Origin: Candidatus Howiella intestinavium
GTDB taxonomy: Bacteria; Bacillota; Clostridia; Oscillospirales; Acutalibacteraceae
DNA: 61,215 nucleotides
Direction of reading: 5' to 3'
NCBI GenBank assembly: GCA_904420585.1
Contig: CAJFVX010000002.1
Span: 1 to 61,215 of the forward strand
The position numbers were made by a program, and so were the translations under genes. Shown piece by piece: positions 45,312-55,600 of this stretch (position 1 is its first letter; every line of letters starts with the position of its first letter). The notes beneath the pieces are model-generated. The model did not search any database, was not told the origin of the DNA, and saw only the letters and a program-made list of their open reading frames with translations.

Positions 45312-46187
45312 ATGCAGAACCTGGCTAACAGCGGTACCATCCGCCGGCTTCTGGAGGAAGCCGGATTTTCCTTTAAAAAATCCCTGGGGCAGAACTTCCT
45401 TATCAACCCGTCGGTCTGCCCCCGCATGGCCGAGGCCGCCTGCAGCGCCCTGCCGGCCGGACAGCCCCGGGGTGTCCTGGAAATAGGGCCGGGCATCGGG
45501 GTGCTTACGGTGGAGCTTGCCCGGCGGGCCGACCGGGTGGTGGCCGTAGAACTGGACCAACGTCTGCGGCCGGTGCTGGACAAGACCCTGGCCGACTTTC
45601 CCAACGCCTCGGTGGTATTTGCCGACGTTATGAAGCTGGATGCAGCCGCCCTTATAGAAGAGCGGTTCGCCGGCATGGAGGTGTCCGTCTGCGCCAACCT
45701 CCCCTACTACATCACCTCGCCCATTCTCATGATGCTTTTGGAAAGCCGCCTGCCCATCCGGTCCATTACGGTCATGGTGCAGAAGGAGGCGGCGGTGCGC
45801 CTCTGCGCCCGGCCGGGCACCCGGGAGGCCGGCGCGGTGACGGCGGCGGTGTCCTACTACGCCCAACCGGAAATCCTTTTCCCCGTATCCGCCGGTTCCT
45901 TCCTGCCCGCGCCCAAGGTGGACAGCGCCGTTATCCAGCTGCATATCCGCAAGACGCCGCCGGTGCAGGTGGAGGATGAGGCCGCCTTTTTCGCCCTCAT
46001 CCGGGCGGCCTTTGCCCAGCGCAGGAAGACCCTGGTCAATTCGGTATCCGCCGCCCTGCCGGCCGACAAGGCCAGCCTGCTGCAGGCCATGGAAGCTGCC
46101 GGCCTGCCTCCGGATATCCGGGCCGAACGGCTGAGCCTGGAAGACTTTGCCCGCCTGGCGGGCTGTATGCAGAAAAACAAAGTTTGA
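45312..46187 (+). CDS. rsmA: 16S rRNA dimethyladenosine transferase
   Basis: This 291-residue KsgA/RsmA enzyme dimethylates two adjacent adenines near the 3' end of 16S rRNA, a late step of small-subunit assembly; its loss gives kasugamycin resistance. Motif I is EIGPGIGVLT, VVAVELD carries the SAM acidic residue, and the catalytic motif IV is NLPYYIT. SLGQNFL near the N-terminus is also typical. The start at 45312 has GGGAGG upstream, 20 bases after cdd. Confidence 0.96.
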   Translation: MQNLANSGTIRRLLEEAGFSFKKSLGQNFLINPSVCPRMAEAACSALPAGQPRGVLEIGPGIGVLTVELARRADRVVAVELDQRLRPVLDKTLADFPNASVVFADVMKLDAAALIEERFAGMEVSVCANLPYYITSPILMMLLESRLPIRSITVMVQKEAAVRLCARPGTREAGAVTAAVSYYAQPEILFPVSAGSFLPAPKVDSAVIQLHIRKTPPVQVEDEAAFFALIRAAFAQRRKTLVNSVSAALPADKASLLQAMEAAGLPPDIRAERLSLEDFARLAGCMQKNKV

Positions 46188-46202
46188 ACGGGAGGGAGCC
46201 TT

Positions 46203-47138
46203 TTGTCCAAAGCCAACCCCTTTGATCAGGAAATGAGCCCCAGAAAGCGCCTGGTCTCCAACATTTTCTTTGCCATTACCACCCTGCTGGTCGTCGTCTT
46301 TATCATCTGGGTCCTGGTCAGCCAGCCGAAAAACGTCCGCTCGGACTTCGACTACACCGCCGGGGCAGCCCGCGGTATCAGCACGGCAGCCGAAACCCTG
46401 CCGCCAACCGATGAGCAAATGGCGGCCGATGAGGAATTTTTCCGCCTTTGCATGGAACTGGAGGCGGCCCCCATGGCCTGGAACGCCGACTTCCGCACCC
46501 GCTTTCCCACAGCGGCCTCCCTGCTGCAGCCGGAGGACGACGTATTTGACGCCCGCAAGCCCACGGTTTCCGAGGGGGATACCTGCATGACCCTGGCCCT
46601 GTGCACCGTGGACGGTTCGGAAAACAATATCCGCCGGCTGGACGTGCTGACCCTCCCCCTTGCCTCCCGCACGGAGGGGGGCGCCCAGAGCGCAATCATC
46701 TACGCCCCCCGCACCTTTACCGTGGAATACAATACCGGGACCGGCGTAATTGAGGCCGCCGACGTGCGGGTGGACAACTACCGCCTGTACTATTACGATA
46801 TGACCGTTTCCCTGGTTCGGACCGGCGGATGGGACAGCGCCGAATACGGTATGATACTGAACGGCGTCATCAGCGACAGGCAGGCCGAAAGCGGCGATCT
46901 CTTCGGCCGTATATCCGCAGCTCCCCGGGAAGATATCTTTTCTGCGGCAGAGCTTTCCCGGCGGGAAAGCGACTCCCTGCTGCACGCCGAGGGCGGGCCG
47001 GTGGATACGGACACCCTGTCCCTCACGCTGCACTTCAATGACTTTATGTACGACGCCTTTGGGTCTATCGAAGTTACAGGGATTCCTAAAACCGCCGGTG
47101 AAGCCACCTTCCAGGTAGCCTTCAACTCGACCACATAA
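46203..47138 (+). CDS. Single-pass membrane protein with outer domain, unknown
   Basis: This 311-residue protein was not recognised. A short Arg/Lys-rich cytoplasmic start (about residues 1-17) leads to one membrane helix (about 20-42) and an outer domain of about 265 residues. The outer domain is rich in D, E and T, looks beta-rich in its second half, and has a single Cys near residue 81 and another near 125. No lipobox or catalytic motif was seen. It begins at TTG 46203 behind GGGAGGGAG, 15 bases after rsmA, and ends at a strong terminator, so it is the third gene of the cdd operon. Confidence 0.75.
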   Translation: MSKANPFDQEMSPRKRLVSNIFFAITTLLVVVFIIWVLVSQPKNVRSDFDYTAGAARGISTAAETLPPTDEQMAADEEFFRLCMELEAAPMAWNADFRTRFPTAASLLQPEDDVFDARKPTVSEGDTCMTLALCTVDGSENNIRRLDVLTLPLASRTEGGAQSAIIYAPRTFTVEYNTGTGVIEAADVRVDNYRLYYYDMTVSLVRTGGWDSAEYGMILNGVISDRQAESGDLFGRISAAPREDIFSAAELSRRESDSLLHAEGGPVDTDTLSLTLHFNDFMYDAFGSIEVTGIPKTAGEATFQVAFNSTT

Positions 47139-47205
47139 GCCGCTCCGGAGAAATCCGGCCCTGCTGAAACCATCCCCTTTTCCCAAGGGGCGGTAAATAT
47201 GCATA

Positions 47206-47244
47206 ACAAACAGCCCCCGGCATCGATTGCCGGGGGCTGTTTGT
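47206..47244 (+). terminator. Terminator of the cdd-rsmA operon
   Basis: A perfect 17-bp stem (47206-47222 with 47228-47244) has a 5-nt loop and a T-rich 3' arm. Confidence 0.9.
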
Positions 47245-47545
47245 ATGGGCGGAACCATCCGCGCCGCAAAATATTGCCGTGCTTTCCTGCGGTATCCCGG
47301 CCAGCAGTGCAAACCGCACCCCAATCGGTCGGCTGCGGTGAAGCGGCCTTTTTCTTCCGGCTTCCGCCATTCCCGGCCGCCGAGGGCCCTTGCCCCGCAG
47401 GCAGCTGCCCCATCTGCGAAGGGGCGCAAAGCCTTTCAAATCCGCTCCCGCAGGAACAGGGCCGCCTTCCCCCATTATCGGGTCAGATGCCAAAAACGCG
47501 CTACCCTATAGGAGAAAACCGCGCACAGCGGCCTGTAGAAGAGAA

Positions 47546-47612
47546 ACATCCCGCCGCAGGGGGGCGGGATGTTGAAAAAATTCCCCTGCGTTCCCGCAAG
47601 GAAACGCAGGGG
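47546..47612 (-). terminator. Double-hairpin terminator of the dockerin SGNH gene
   Basis: On the minus strand the first stem (47612-47603 with 47592-47583, extended inside) is followed by TTTTTT (47580-47575). A second 10-bp hairpin (47572-47563 with 47555-47546) comes after it. Confidence 0.88.
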
Positions 47613-47622
47613 GTGGGATTGA

Positions 47623-50196
47623 TTAGTTCGCGGTTTTCTGTGCCAGTACCCGGCAGATGCCCATAATGTCGTCGATAAGGAACCTGCCGTCCTCATTCAT
47701 ATCGCCACGCAGCATCTCATCCGGCAAGGGATCACTCCCGGTGTTCTTCCGGGCCAGGACGCGGCAGGCCTCCATGACGTCGGTAATATCTACCTTTTCG
47801 TCGCCGTTCATGTCGCCCTTGATGATGGGGTTGGGGATATCGCCTTCCTCCAGGTTTACGGTGTAAACCTGACGGTAGTGGTCCTTCTTGCTGACAACCG
47901 TGATGGTCACGGTCATGGGCAGGGTGCCATCTTCGGCCTGATCCACGGTGACGGTGGCGCCGTAGTTGTTCACAGCCACAACCTGGGGAATCTCGGTTCC
48001 CTCGGGAACATAGCCGGTGTACGTATATACGCCGTCTTCAACCGCGATTTCCATCTCGCCTACCTGGATGGAGGAGAGGGAAGCCTCGTTTACCTCGGCG
48101 ATGGCGTTGGCAAACTGGGTGGCAATCTGAGCGTAGCCGTTGTCATTGGGATGTACGCCGTCGCCGAACCAGTCGGAATGGTTCTTGGTGAAGGCGTTGA
48201 TGTCGATAACCGGGCAGCCTTCGGCAGCCGCCACTTCCTTCTGTACCGCCACAATCTCGGTTACGCCGGCATCGTTGATGGAGTCAACTTTCTCCCCGTA
48301 AACCGTGGGGGAGGTGGCAATAAAGACCACCGGATTGGAGGGCAGGCTCTTATACTCGTTGATAAGGGCGGTCAGCTGCTCGGCAAAGGCCTCGGCGCCG
48401 TAAGCCTCGTCGCCGCTGCCCCAGTAGCGGTCCTTACTGTCGTTGGTGCCCAGCATGATGGTCACCACGTCGGGGCCAAAGTTTTTGCCCTCGGTGTACT
48501 TGGTCGTATCGGTATAAGCCTCGGGGGTATCCAGCAGGGTCTTGCCGCTGACGCCGGCGTTGAAGACGGTAAACTCGTCGCCCAGCAGCTCGCCGGCCAC
48601 GGAGACATAGTTCTTGGAACCATTGGAAGCACCCGCACCCTCGGTGATGCTGTCGCCCACAAAGGTCACGCGGATGGGATTCTCTTCCAGGGCCTTGATG
48701 GCATCCTCAGCCGCCGTCAGCTTATCCAGGTTTTCAACCAGAATCTTCTGCAGGGGCTCCAGTTTCTCATAAGCCGCACGGGCGTCGGCCACGGTATCCC
48801 TGTCGTTGAGATACAGGTCGTCAGCCTCGGGCAGAGCGGCCAGAATCTCGTCAACCGCATCAGCCGCAGCCTGGTCATCCGAATCCGGGGTTTCGGGGGC
48901 AACCTCAACCGTAATGGTGTAGGTCTGCTCCTCACCGTACTCAGAGGTAACGGTGTAAGTAACCGGCTCAGAGAAATCCTGGGCCGTGCCGGAAGCGGGC
49001 TCGGCCGTAGCATTCTCCTGGATGGTGAAGGTGGGGGTAAGGTTGGTCACATTGGTGCCGAAGGGAACCACAACCGACAGGTTGTTGCCCTCGCCGAAGG
49101 TCACGCCGCCGGGAATGGCAAAGTCGGTCATGCTGTTGTCGGTGCTCTGGATGGTGGCTTCACCGTCCTTGACGGTGATGACCATCTTCTCAAACCGCTG
49201 GGTGATGGTGCCGTCCTCGGCTACCTGCTGATCCTCCACCGGCACGCCGGAAGCGCTGAACCGGTCGGGATTGGAGGAAGTGGGATCGCCCCAGGTGGTG
49301 GCCCAGGCGGTCAGCACATCGCCGGTGACGATGTATACATCAGTAGCATCCAGGCTCTCGGCCACCATGTAGGTAATGCCGAAATCGCCCTGCCGATCTT
49401 CCTGCAGGGTCTTACCATTGCTGTCAGGGCCGAAAAACTCCTGGTAGACGATACCGTTCTCGTCCACCTGGCCGTTCTGCTCGGTCATGCCGATAACAAA
49501 ATCCTCATAATAAGCATAATTGGCATAGGTGCGAACCATAGCGTCCACAACCGGGCCGGTGAGGGTGCTGCCGGGAGCATAGCCCCAGCCGTTGTCCACA
49601 GCGCCGGAGCCGTCGGGCTTGATAAAGTACTCACCGTCGTCAAACATCTGCCAGTACATGGTCGTACCGTCACGAGGATCAGTCCACTCAAACTGGTTAC
49701 TGATGGCCGTCTTAGGGTTGGTGAAGGCCTGTACAACTTCACCCTTTACAGAGAAGGCCATGCCCGGGAAGGGGGCGATGATGCAGGCCCAGTCGCGATT
49801 CGGATGATCCCAAGGGTTACCATTGTTGTCGCCTGTACCATCCTCGCGGTTGACAAACTGGACATTGACCATGTCAGCCCAAGAACTGAAGCCGCCGCCT
49901 TCAAACTCGGGGTGTTCGATTTTACCCATATCGTACCCGGCATCCATCTGGTCCTGATACTCCTTGTTGATGGCGTCGATGGTGGCCTGCTGTTCCTCTT
50001 CGGTGGCGTTCTGCGCCCATTCGGGAACCGTGCCCTCTTTGCCCCACTGGGTGGTGCCGGCTGCCGGCCAGGTCAGGTTCAGCACATTTTCCACCTCGCC
50101 GTCTACGGCGCCGGCCAGCATGGCGGGCGTAACCGTAAGCAGCATGGCGGCAGAAAGCACAGCGCTGAGGGATTTCTTCAAAAATCCGGTTTTCAC
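47623..50196 (-). CDS. Dockerin-bearing SGNH/GDSL hydrolase
   Basis: This is a secreted 857-residue protein. It has a signal peptide to about residue 30. An N-terminal region (about 35-345) rich in W, Y, D and N was not assigned to a family. A beta-sandwich (about 350-435) leads to a short helical linker. The SGNH hydrolase domain (about 500-700) has block I FVGDSITEG, block III GTNDSKD and block V DGVHPNDNG, so the Ser-His-Asp set is complete. Next is a cadherin-like sandwich, then a C-terminal type I dockerin (about 790-850). The second Ca-binding loop is degenerate. SGNH enzymes of this type are usually carbohydrate esterases; the glycan is unknown. Confidence 0.9.
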   Translation of the reverse strand: MKTGFLKKSLSAVLSAAMLLTVTPAMLAGAVDGEVENVLNLTWPAAGTTQWGKEGTVPEWAQNATEEEQQATIDAINKEYQDQMDAGYDMGKIEHPEFEGGGFSSWADMVNVQFVNREDGTGDNNGNPWDHPNRDWACIIAPFPGMAFSVKGEVVQAFTNPKTAISNQFEWTDPRDGTTMYWQMFDDGEYFIKPDGSGAVDNGWGYAPGSTLTGPVVDAMVRTYANYAYYEDFVIGMTEQNGQVDENGIVYQEFFGPDSNGKTLQEDRQGDFGITYMVAESLDATDVYIVTGDVLTAWATTWGDPTSSNPDRFSASGVPVEDQQVAEDGTITQRFEKMVITVKDGEATIQSTDNSMTDFAIPGGVTFGEGNNLSVVVPFGTNVTNLTPTFTIQENATAEPASGTAQDFSEPVTYTVTSEYGEEQTYTITVEVAPETPDSDDQAAADAVDEILAALPEADDLYLNDRDTVADARAAYEKLEPLQKILVENLDKLTAAEDAIKALEENPIRVTFVGDSITEGAGASNGSKNYVSVAGELLGDEFTVFNAGVSGKTLLDTPEAYTDTTKYTEGKNFGPDVVTIMLGTNDSKDRYWGSGDEAYGAEAFAEQLTALINEYKSLPSNPVVFIATSPTVYGEKVDSINDAGVTEIVAVQKEVAAAEGCPVIDINAFTKNHSDWFGDGVHPNDNGYAQIATQFANAIAEVNEASLSSIQVGEMEIAVEDGVYTYTGYVPEGTEIPQVVAVNNYGATVTVDQAEDGTLPMTVTITVVSKKDHYRQVYTVNLEEGDIPNPIIKGDMNGDEKVDITDVMEACRVLARKNTGSDPLPDEMLRGDMNEDGRFLIDDIMGICRVLAQKTAN

Positions 50197-50319
50197 TCTG
50201 CATTACTCCTTTTTCTTATTTTGCCCGGCCCCGCAGAATACCGTGCGGAGCCAAAACCATATTCCGGGGGGCACGCCTTACCCGACAGGGCAGACTTCCC
50301 CCTTGCAATATGTACAGAT

Positions 50320-50348
50320 ATTATATATTACATTTGTGAATTTGTCTA
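50320..50348 (-). promoter_or_regulatory. Promoter of the dockerin SGNH gene
   Basis: On the minus strand TAGACA (50348-50343), a 17-base spacer and TATAAT (50325-50320). The transcript would have a leader of about 115 bases. Confidence 0.75.
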
Positions 50349-50493
50349 TGGGGAACCGGAAATTTATCACTATAATTTTTTTCTAGAATTCCAAAGAATT
50401 GGCATAAAGACGAAAATTTGTTATAAGTAATAAGCATTATTACCAAAACCGTTTTTTGCATGCCGGTGATAAAATTCCCCTTTATCTGGATGC

Positions 50494-50522
50494 TTGTGCT
50501 CACCGGAAAAACGTGCGATAAT
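50494..50522 (+). promoter_or_regulatory. Promoter of mutY
   Basis: TTGTGC (50494-50499), a 17-base spacer and GATAAT (50517-50522). Confidence 0.6.
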
Positions 50523-50590
50523 AAAAGGAATTTCCGGGAAACTTTCCAAGGACACGCCCAGGCAAAACCAAACAACAGGACGGCTGGTAT

Positions 50591-51700
50591 ATGGATACGA
50601 CAATTTTTACGGCGGACGACGCCCGGCGGATGCGGGACTTGTCCATGGATTTGGTGGAATGGTACCACCGCAGCGCCCGGGCGCTGCCCTGGCGGCAGGA
50701 CCCTACCCCCTACCGGGTATGGATATCCGAAATCATGCTGCAGCAGACCCGGGTGGAGGCCGTCCGGCCCTACTTTGCCCGCTTTATGGAGGCCCTTCCC
50801 GGCATCGGCGATTTGGCGGCGGTGGAGGAAACCGCCCTTTTCAAGCTCTGGGAGGGACTGGGATACTACAGCCGCGCCCGGAATTTAAAAAAGGCCGCCC
50901 AGGTCATCCTGGCCGACTACGACGGCTGTATGCCGGCCGACTATGAGGCCCTGCTGGGGCTGCCCGGCATCGGCCCCTATACAGCCGGGGCCATCGCCTC
51001 CATCGCCTTCGGCATCCCTGCGGCCGCAGTGGACGGCAATGTGCTGCGGGTGCTGGCCCGCCTGCTGTGCAAGCGGGAAAACATGCAGACGGCGGCCGTC
51101 AAAAAGGCGGCGCACCGCATGCTGACGGATATCCTGCCCCCCGGCTTTCCCGGGGACTTCAACCAGGCCATGATGGAGCTGGGGGCTACCGTCTGCGTCC
51201 CCGGCGTCCCCCGCTGCACCGGCTGCCCGGCTGCGGGGCACTGCCTGGGACTGCAGCGGGGCTGCGCCGGGGAACTGCCCCTGCGGCCGGCCAAACGCCA
51301 ACGGAAAATCCTGCGGCGCACCGTGCCGGTCATCTTGGCCCCGGCCGGCGTCCTGCTCCGCCGGCGGCCGGATACCGGCCTGCTGGCCGGGCTGTGGGAG
51401 TTCCCGGCAGCCGACGGCTGGCTGGATCCGGAGGCGGCGGCAGGCCTGGCAGAGGCGTTAGGCGGACGGGTGGCAAGCTGCCAGCCGCTGGAGGACAGCC
51501 GGCATATCTTCACCCACCTGGAATGGCATATGCGGGGCTATGCCGTCTATACGGATGATTTCCCCCCGCCGGATGGATACGTTTGGGCCGCAGCCGGGCA
51601 GCTGCAGCAGGACTACGCCCTGCCCAGCGCCTACAAGGCCTACCTTAAGGACGCTCTGCGCCTGCTTCGGCAGCAGGCCGCCGGGCTGGGCGGCGCATAG
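50591..51700 (+). CDS. mutY: A/G-specific adenine glycosylase
   Basis: This 369-residue DNA repair enzyme removes adenine mispaired with 8-oxoguanine. The N-terminal HhH-GPD domain has LQQTRVE with the catalytic Glu, LPGIGPYTAGAI, and VDGNVLRVLAR with the catalytic Asp. A [4Fe-4S] cluster motif follows (CVPGVPRCTGCPAAGHC, spacing C-x6-C-x2-C-x5-C). The C-terminal NUDIX-like domain (about 240-360) recognises 8-oxoG and is present. The ribosome site is weak (CAGGA). The gene is monocistronic, with a promoter 69 bases upstream and a terminator downstream. Confidence 0.96.
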   Translation: MDTTIFTADDARRMRDLSMDLVEWYHRSARALPWRQDPTPYRVWISEIMLQQTRVEAVRPYFARFMEALPGIGDLAAVEETALFKLWEGLGYYSRARNLKKAAQVILADYDGCMPADYEALLGLPGIGPYTAGAIASIAFGIPAAAVDGNVLRVLARLLCKRENMQTAAVKKAAHRMLTDILPPGFPGDFNQAMMELGATVCVPGVPRCTGCPAAGHCLGLQRGCAGELPLRPAKRQRKILRRTVPVILAPAGVLLRRRPDTGLLAGLWEFPAADGWLDPEAAAGLAEALGGRVASCQPLEDSRHIFTHLEWHMRGYAVYTDDFPPPDGYVWAAAGQLQQDYALPSAYKAYLKDALRLLRQQAAGLGGA

Positions 51701-51753
51701 AGGCAGAGCGCCTGCGGCTATCCCGATACGGCTCGGCAAAACTGAATATGTTA

Positions 51754-51800
51754 AAAGCCCAAACCGGCGTGTCTGCTACCGGTTTGGGCTTTCTGTTTTC
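51754..51800. terminator. Bidirectional terminator after mutY
   Basis: A perfect 14-bp stem (51754-51767 with 51779-51792) is followed by CTGTTTTCT on the plus side. The minus side ends in TTTTAACAT. Confidence 0.88.
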
Positions 51801-51841
51801 TCTTATATAGCCCACAGGCCTGCTCCGCGCCTTTTCGGGCA

Positions 51842-52576
51842 TTATATATCCGCCCGCCCATCCTCCCAATTCTGCCGGGCCAGCAGCCGGCCGTACCTTT
51901 TCAGTTCGTCCCGGCGGGAAGGGTAATCCGGCAGGACTTCTTCCACCTGCCGCCAAAAGGACGGGCTGTGGTTATGCTCCTTTATATGGCAAAGCTCATG
52001 CACCACCACATAATCCACACAGAAAGGCGGCGTCAGCGCCAGACGCCAGGAAAAACACAGGCCGTTCTTTCCCGAGCAGGAACCCCACCGGGTGCGGGCG
52101 CCCGTCACCCTGACCGACCGGGGCCGCAGTCCCATACGGGCCGCATATATCTCCACCCGGCCGGCGATGAACGCCGCCGCCATATCCCTATACAGCTGCA
52201 CCATGGCCGGCAGGTTGCGTGCCCCGCAGGCCGACGGCAGCAAAAATCGGCCGCCGTCAAAGCCGGCCGCCGGGCAGCCGGGGCGGTATACCGCCGGGTA
52301 TTCCACCCCCAGCCATAAAAACCGCCGGCCCGGTTCCACCCGGAAGGCCTGCCGCTGGGCGGCGGCTGCGGCGGAGGCGGCGGCATGTTTGGCTATCCAG
52401 CCGGCCTTTTGGTCCACAAACCGGTCGATGTCCCGCCGGGCCATGCCCAGAGGCGCCCGCACCTCCACCCGGCCGCCGGGGCGTATATAGATGGCCGCCG
52501 TCCGCCGTTTGGAACGAATAAGGGCAAATTCGCATCCGCCGGGGGAATACACCGTTTTTTCCGTGCTCTTGTCCAA
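51842..52576 (-). CDS. YgjP-like (DUF45/SprT-like) zinc metallopeptidase
   Basis: This protein of about 244 residues has the zinc motif HELCHIKEHNHSPSFW, i.e. HExxH plus a third His, placed near the C-terminus as in the YgjP/DUF45 family. TRWGSCSGKNGLCFSWRLAL just before it is also a family hallmark. The physiological substrate of the family is uncertain; some members have been reported with UTP pyrophosphatase activity. The start is taken as TTG 52576 with GGGAG 10 bases upstream. An ATG at 52600 is in frame but lacks a ribosome site. The N-terminal ~50 residues form a beta-rich part. It follows the GH76 dockerin gene by about 86 bases on the same strand. Confidence 0.87.
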   Translation of the reverse strand: MDKSTEKTVYSPGGCEFALIRSKRRTAAIYIRPGGRVEVRAPLGMARRDIDRFVDQKAGWIAKHAAASAAAAAQRQAFRVEPGRRFLWLGVEYPAVYRPGCPAAGFDGGRFLLPSACGARNLPAMVQLYRDMAAAFIAGRVEIYAARMGLRPRSVRVTGARTRWGSCSGKNGLCFSWRLALTPPFCVDYVVVHELCHIKEHNHSPSFWRQVEEVLPDYPSRRDELKRYGRLLARQNWEDGRADI

Positions 52577-52662
52577 GCCTTCCTGACTCCCTTTCTGCAT
52601 TATCCACAGGTTTGCGCCGGACGAAAAGTGGGGGCAGGGAAGTTTTCCCCGCCCCGTTTTCC

Positions 52663-55600
52663 TTACTGTGCCGTTTCGGCCTGCTGCCGGTTCCAGGCGT
52701 CCAGTTCCATAAAGATGCGGACAGTTCCGCACTGGAGTATCAGTTCGTCCGTATTGCCGGCGCCCGGCCGCCAGCCGGGATAGATATAGCCGTTTTCATC
52801 CCTGGCCTCCAGAGCAGCCGTAGCCGCGCTGGTCATATGGTTTAAATAGGCCGGGTTCTGGTCCAGCGCGTACAGCCGCTGGAAGCCCTCGTTCAGCCAG
52901 GATAAGAACCAGGTGTGCTCCCCTGCGTTCCCGCTCAGATAGTAGCGGCCATCCCATTCCTCCAGGAAATAGGCGTCCGCGCCGGCGGCGATATCCTGGG
53001 CGTCGGTGAGGTAGGTTTCCTCCCCCGTCTGGGCGTAAAGGGCCGACGCCGTGCTGAGCATGCAGCCGGTATTGTAGGTGTACTTTCTCGTATCCACCCT
53101 GCCGTCCAGGCTGAGGTTGTCGAAGTACAGATGATCCTCCGGGTCCTGCAGGTTCTCCTTGGTCCAGGCGTAGATTTTCTTGGACCAGGTCAAATAGGAG
53201 GCCTCGCCGGTAGCGGCGTACAAATCGGCCGAAACCATGGCCATGGGCGCGTTGGAGCAGGTGTTTTTGGAATCCTTCATCTCCCGCCAGTAGATGCCGC
53301 CGCCCAGCACGTCATCCCAGCCGGTATAGCAGTATTCGGCCACACGCCGGGCTTTGACCAGCCAGGCGGGATCCTTTAGATTTTTATAAGCCTTCAGATA
53401 GGAGATAACTATCCACATATTGTCGTCGTAATAGACATCCCCGCCGCCGCCGTAAGAGGCCGCATAACTCAGCCCCGGGCCCTCCCTGCCCGTATTATAG
53501 GATTCCACGGCGTTCAGCGCGTTTACATAGTTCTCCTGCATCTGCATATCGCCGGGATTCGCGGTGTACACGGCCGACAGGGCCTCCAGGTAGGAACCGT
53601 AGGGCCAGATAAAGGCCGCGTCCCATCCGCTGCGCCGCTCCTTAACATAGCTGCCTTCCTCCACCCAGAAATCCCGCTGCACCAGATTCATGAGGTCTAT
53701 CCCCGTCTGTCCCAGCTGGAGCAGCTGGGGCGGTTCCTCTGTGCCGGAAGAGGTATCCGGCGGACTGGTCACCGGCTCTTCGGTAGTAGTCGGCTCTTCG
53801 GTGGTAGTCGGCTCCTCGGTAGTGGTGGGTTCTTCGGTGGTAGCCGGCTCTTCGGTAGTGGTGGGTTCCTCGGTGGTAGTCGGTTCCTGGGTAGTCACCG
53901 GTTCCTCGGTAGTGGTGGGTTCCTCGGTGGTAGTCGGCTCTTCGGTAGTAGCCGGCTCCTCGGTAGTGGTCGGTTCCTCGGTGGTTACCGGCGCATCCGT
54001 AGTGGTGGCCGGTTCGGAGGTTCCAGGCTCTTCGGGCGTTTCGGCGGGCAGAGGGCAGTTCTGCATGAGGGCCACAAAGCCGGAACAGCTCCAGGCGTTA
54101 TAGTTGGATGTAGCCCCCGTCTTGGTACCCCAACGGGTCTGGACGATGTCGTCCGCATTGCGGTTGTTCCAAGCCACCCGGGCATTCATCTGCAGCCATT
54201 CGTCATACTGATGCTGATCGCACTCCCGGATAAAATATCCCAGCCAGCGGGTCAGGATGCCCTTGAAGCCCCACAGGTCCTGATTGTCCCCGCCCTCGCT
54301 GTTGATGACGCCGCCGTGGTACATTTCCTGCACGGTATAGTCGGCAGCGCGGATGGCGTCGTCAAAATACTGCTGCTCGCCGGTATGCTGATACAGCATG
54401 GTACAGGCGCCGATCCAGGTGCCCTGGTTATAGGTAGAAGCCCATTCGTTCAGGACGTATTCCTCCTGGTTGGTCCCGTCCCCCTCGCAGTTCCAGGCGT
54501 CGTACACCCGGCCGGTTTCGGTGTCCACCAGATTCTCCCGCTGCCAGGCATGGATCCGTTCGGCCGTATCGTAGTAGCTGTCGTCATCCAGGGCCTCGGC
54601 CAGCAGGCAGGCCGCAATGGTGGCCGGCCCGTTGATGCAGGAATTCTTGTTCCGGTTATCGGTGGTCCAGAACAGGCCGCCGCCGAAGACGGATGTATCC
54701 CAGGCCCGCTCATAGACAATGTCAAAATGCCGCTTGGCCTGATCCAGGTAGGTCTGCTCGCCCGTGGCGTTGTAGGCCCGCACGCAGGCGATAACAATCC
54801 ACATAATATCGTCGTTGTAGCCATTGTACTCCCAGTTGGTCCCGTGGTTGTTGACAAAGCCCCGGTAGCACTCGCCGATCATGGCCTTATGGGCCTCATT
54901 GCCCGAACGCTCATAGGCGTCCAGCACCACCTCAAACATCTCGGCGCCCTTCCAGAAATCGCTGGTAAAAATACCGGCGGCATAGTCGTCCGGCCCCGAG
55001 CGGGTGTAAAACTGCTCCACCCAGGCGTCAAAGGCCATGTCGGCCAATTCGGCTGTGGGGGCCGCGTCCTGCGGCTCCACCTGCCGCAGGTACCACTTCT
55101 GGGCGGAGGTTTCGTTGGACTCCCACTGCTGGATATTCGCCCCTTCGTCCAGAGAACTGCTGGAAAGATCCAGGGAGCAGGCCGGGCCGCAGGCGGCCTG
55201 GATGCGGTAGGAGCCGTCCTCATTCAAGGTAAAACGCCAAAGCTGGGCGGCGCTGCCGTTATAGGTATACTGCCAGACGTTGGTGTCGCTTTCCGCAGAG
55301 GAACCGTCCACATCCAGCGCCTTGCCGCTGCCCACGTTCAAAAGGGCATAATAGCCCTCGCCTTCATCCTGCAGCAGCCACCGCTGGGCGTCGCTGGCCG
55401 TATCGCTCCACTGATAGACATTCCCCTTATCCCACAGGCTGGAATTCTCCACCGTAATCAGCTTCCGGCTGCAGCCCGAAACCAGGGCATACTGCTTGCC
55501 TGCCTCCAGCGGGTCGGAGGGCCGCAGGACCCGAATCGGCCCCTGGCCGGAAGCCAGCATCCTGCACATCTGCATGACGTCCTGAATGTTGTTCGCATTG

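Larger units (their letters stand above)
47139..47622. other. Intergenic region with convergent terminators
   Basis: These 484 bases contain the terminator of the cdd operon at one end and that of the dockerin SGNH gene at the other. The roughly 290 GC-rich bases between them (47250-47540) have open frames without a ribosome site or recognisable protein similarity. Nothing else was identified. Confidence 0.6.
50197..50590. other. AT-rich intergenic region with divergent promoters
   Basis: These 394 bases carry the leftward dockerin promoter (50320-50348) and the rightward mutY promoter (50494-50522). The ~150 bases between them are AT-rich with no visible gene or recognised RNA element. Confidence 0.65.

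Noticed and set aside
45144..47429. 761-codon minus-strand frame opposite rsmA and its neighbour
   Set aside because: It runs antisense through two coding genes and a terminator, with no domain similarity.
47878..50430. 850-codon plus-strand frame opposite the SGNH dockerin gene
   Set aside because: It is an antisense shadow; the opposite strand has a signal peptide, catalytic motifs, dockerin, promoter and terminator.
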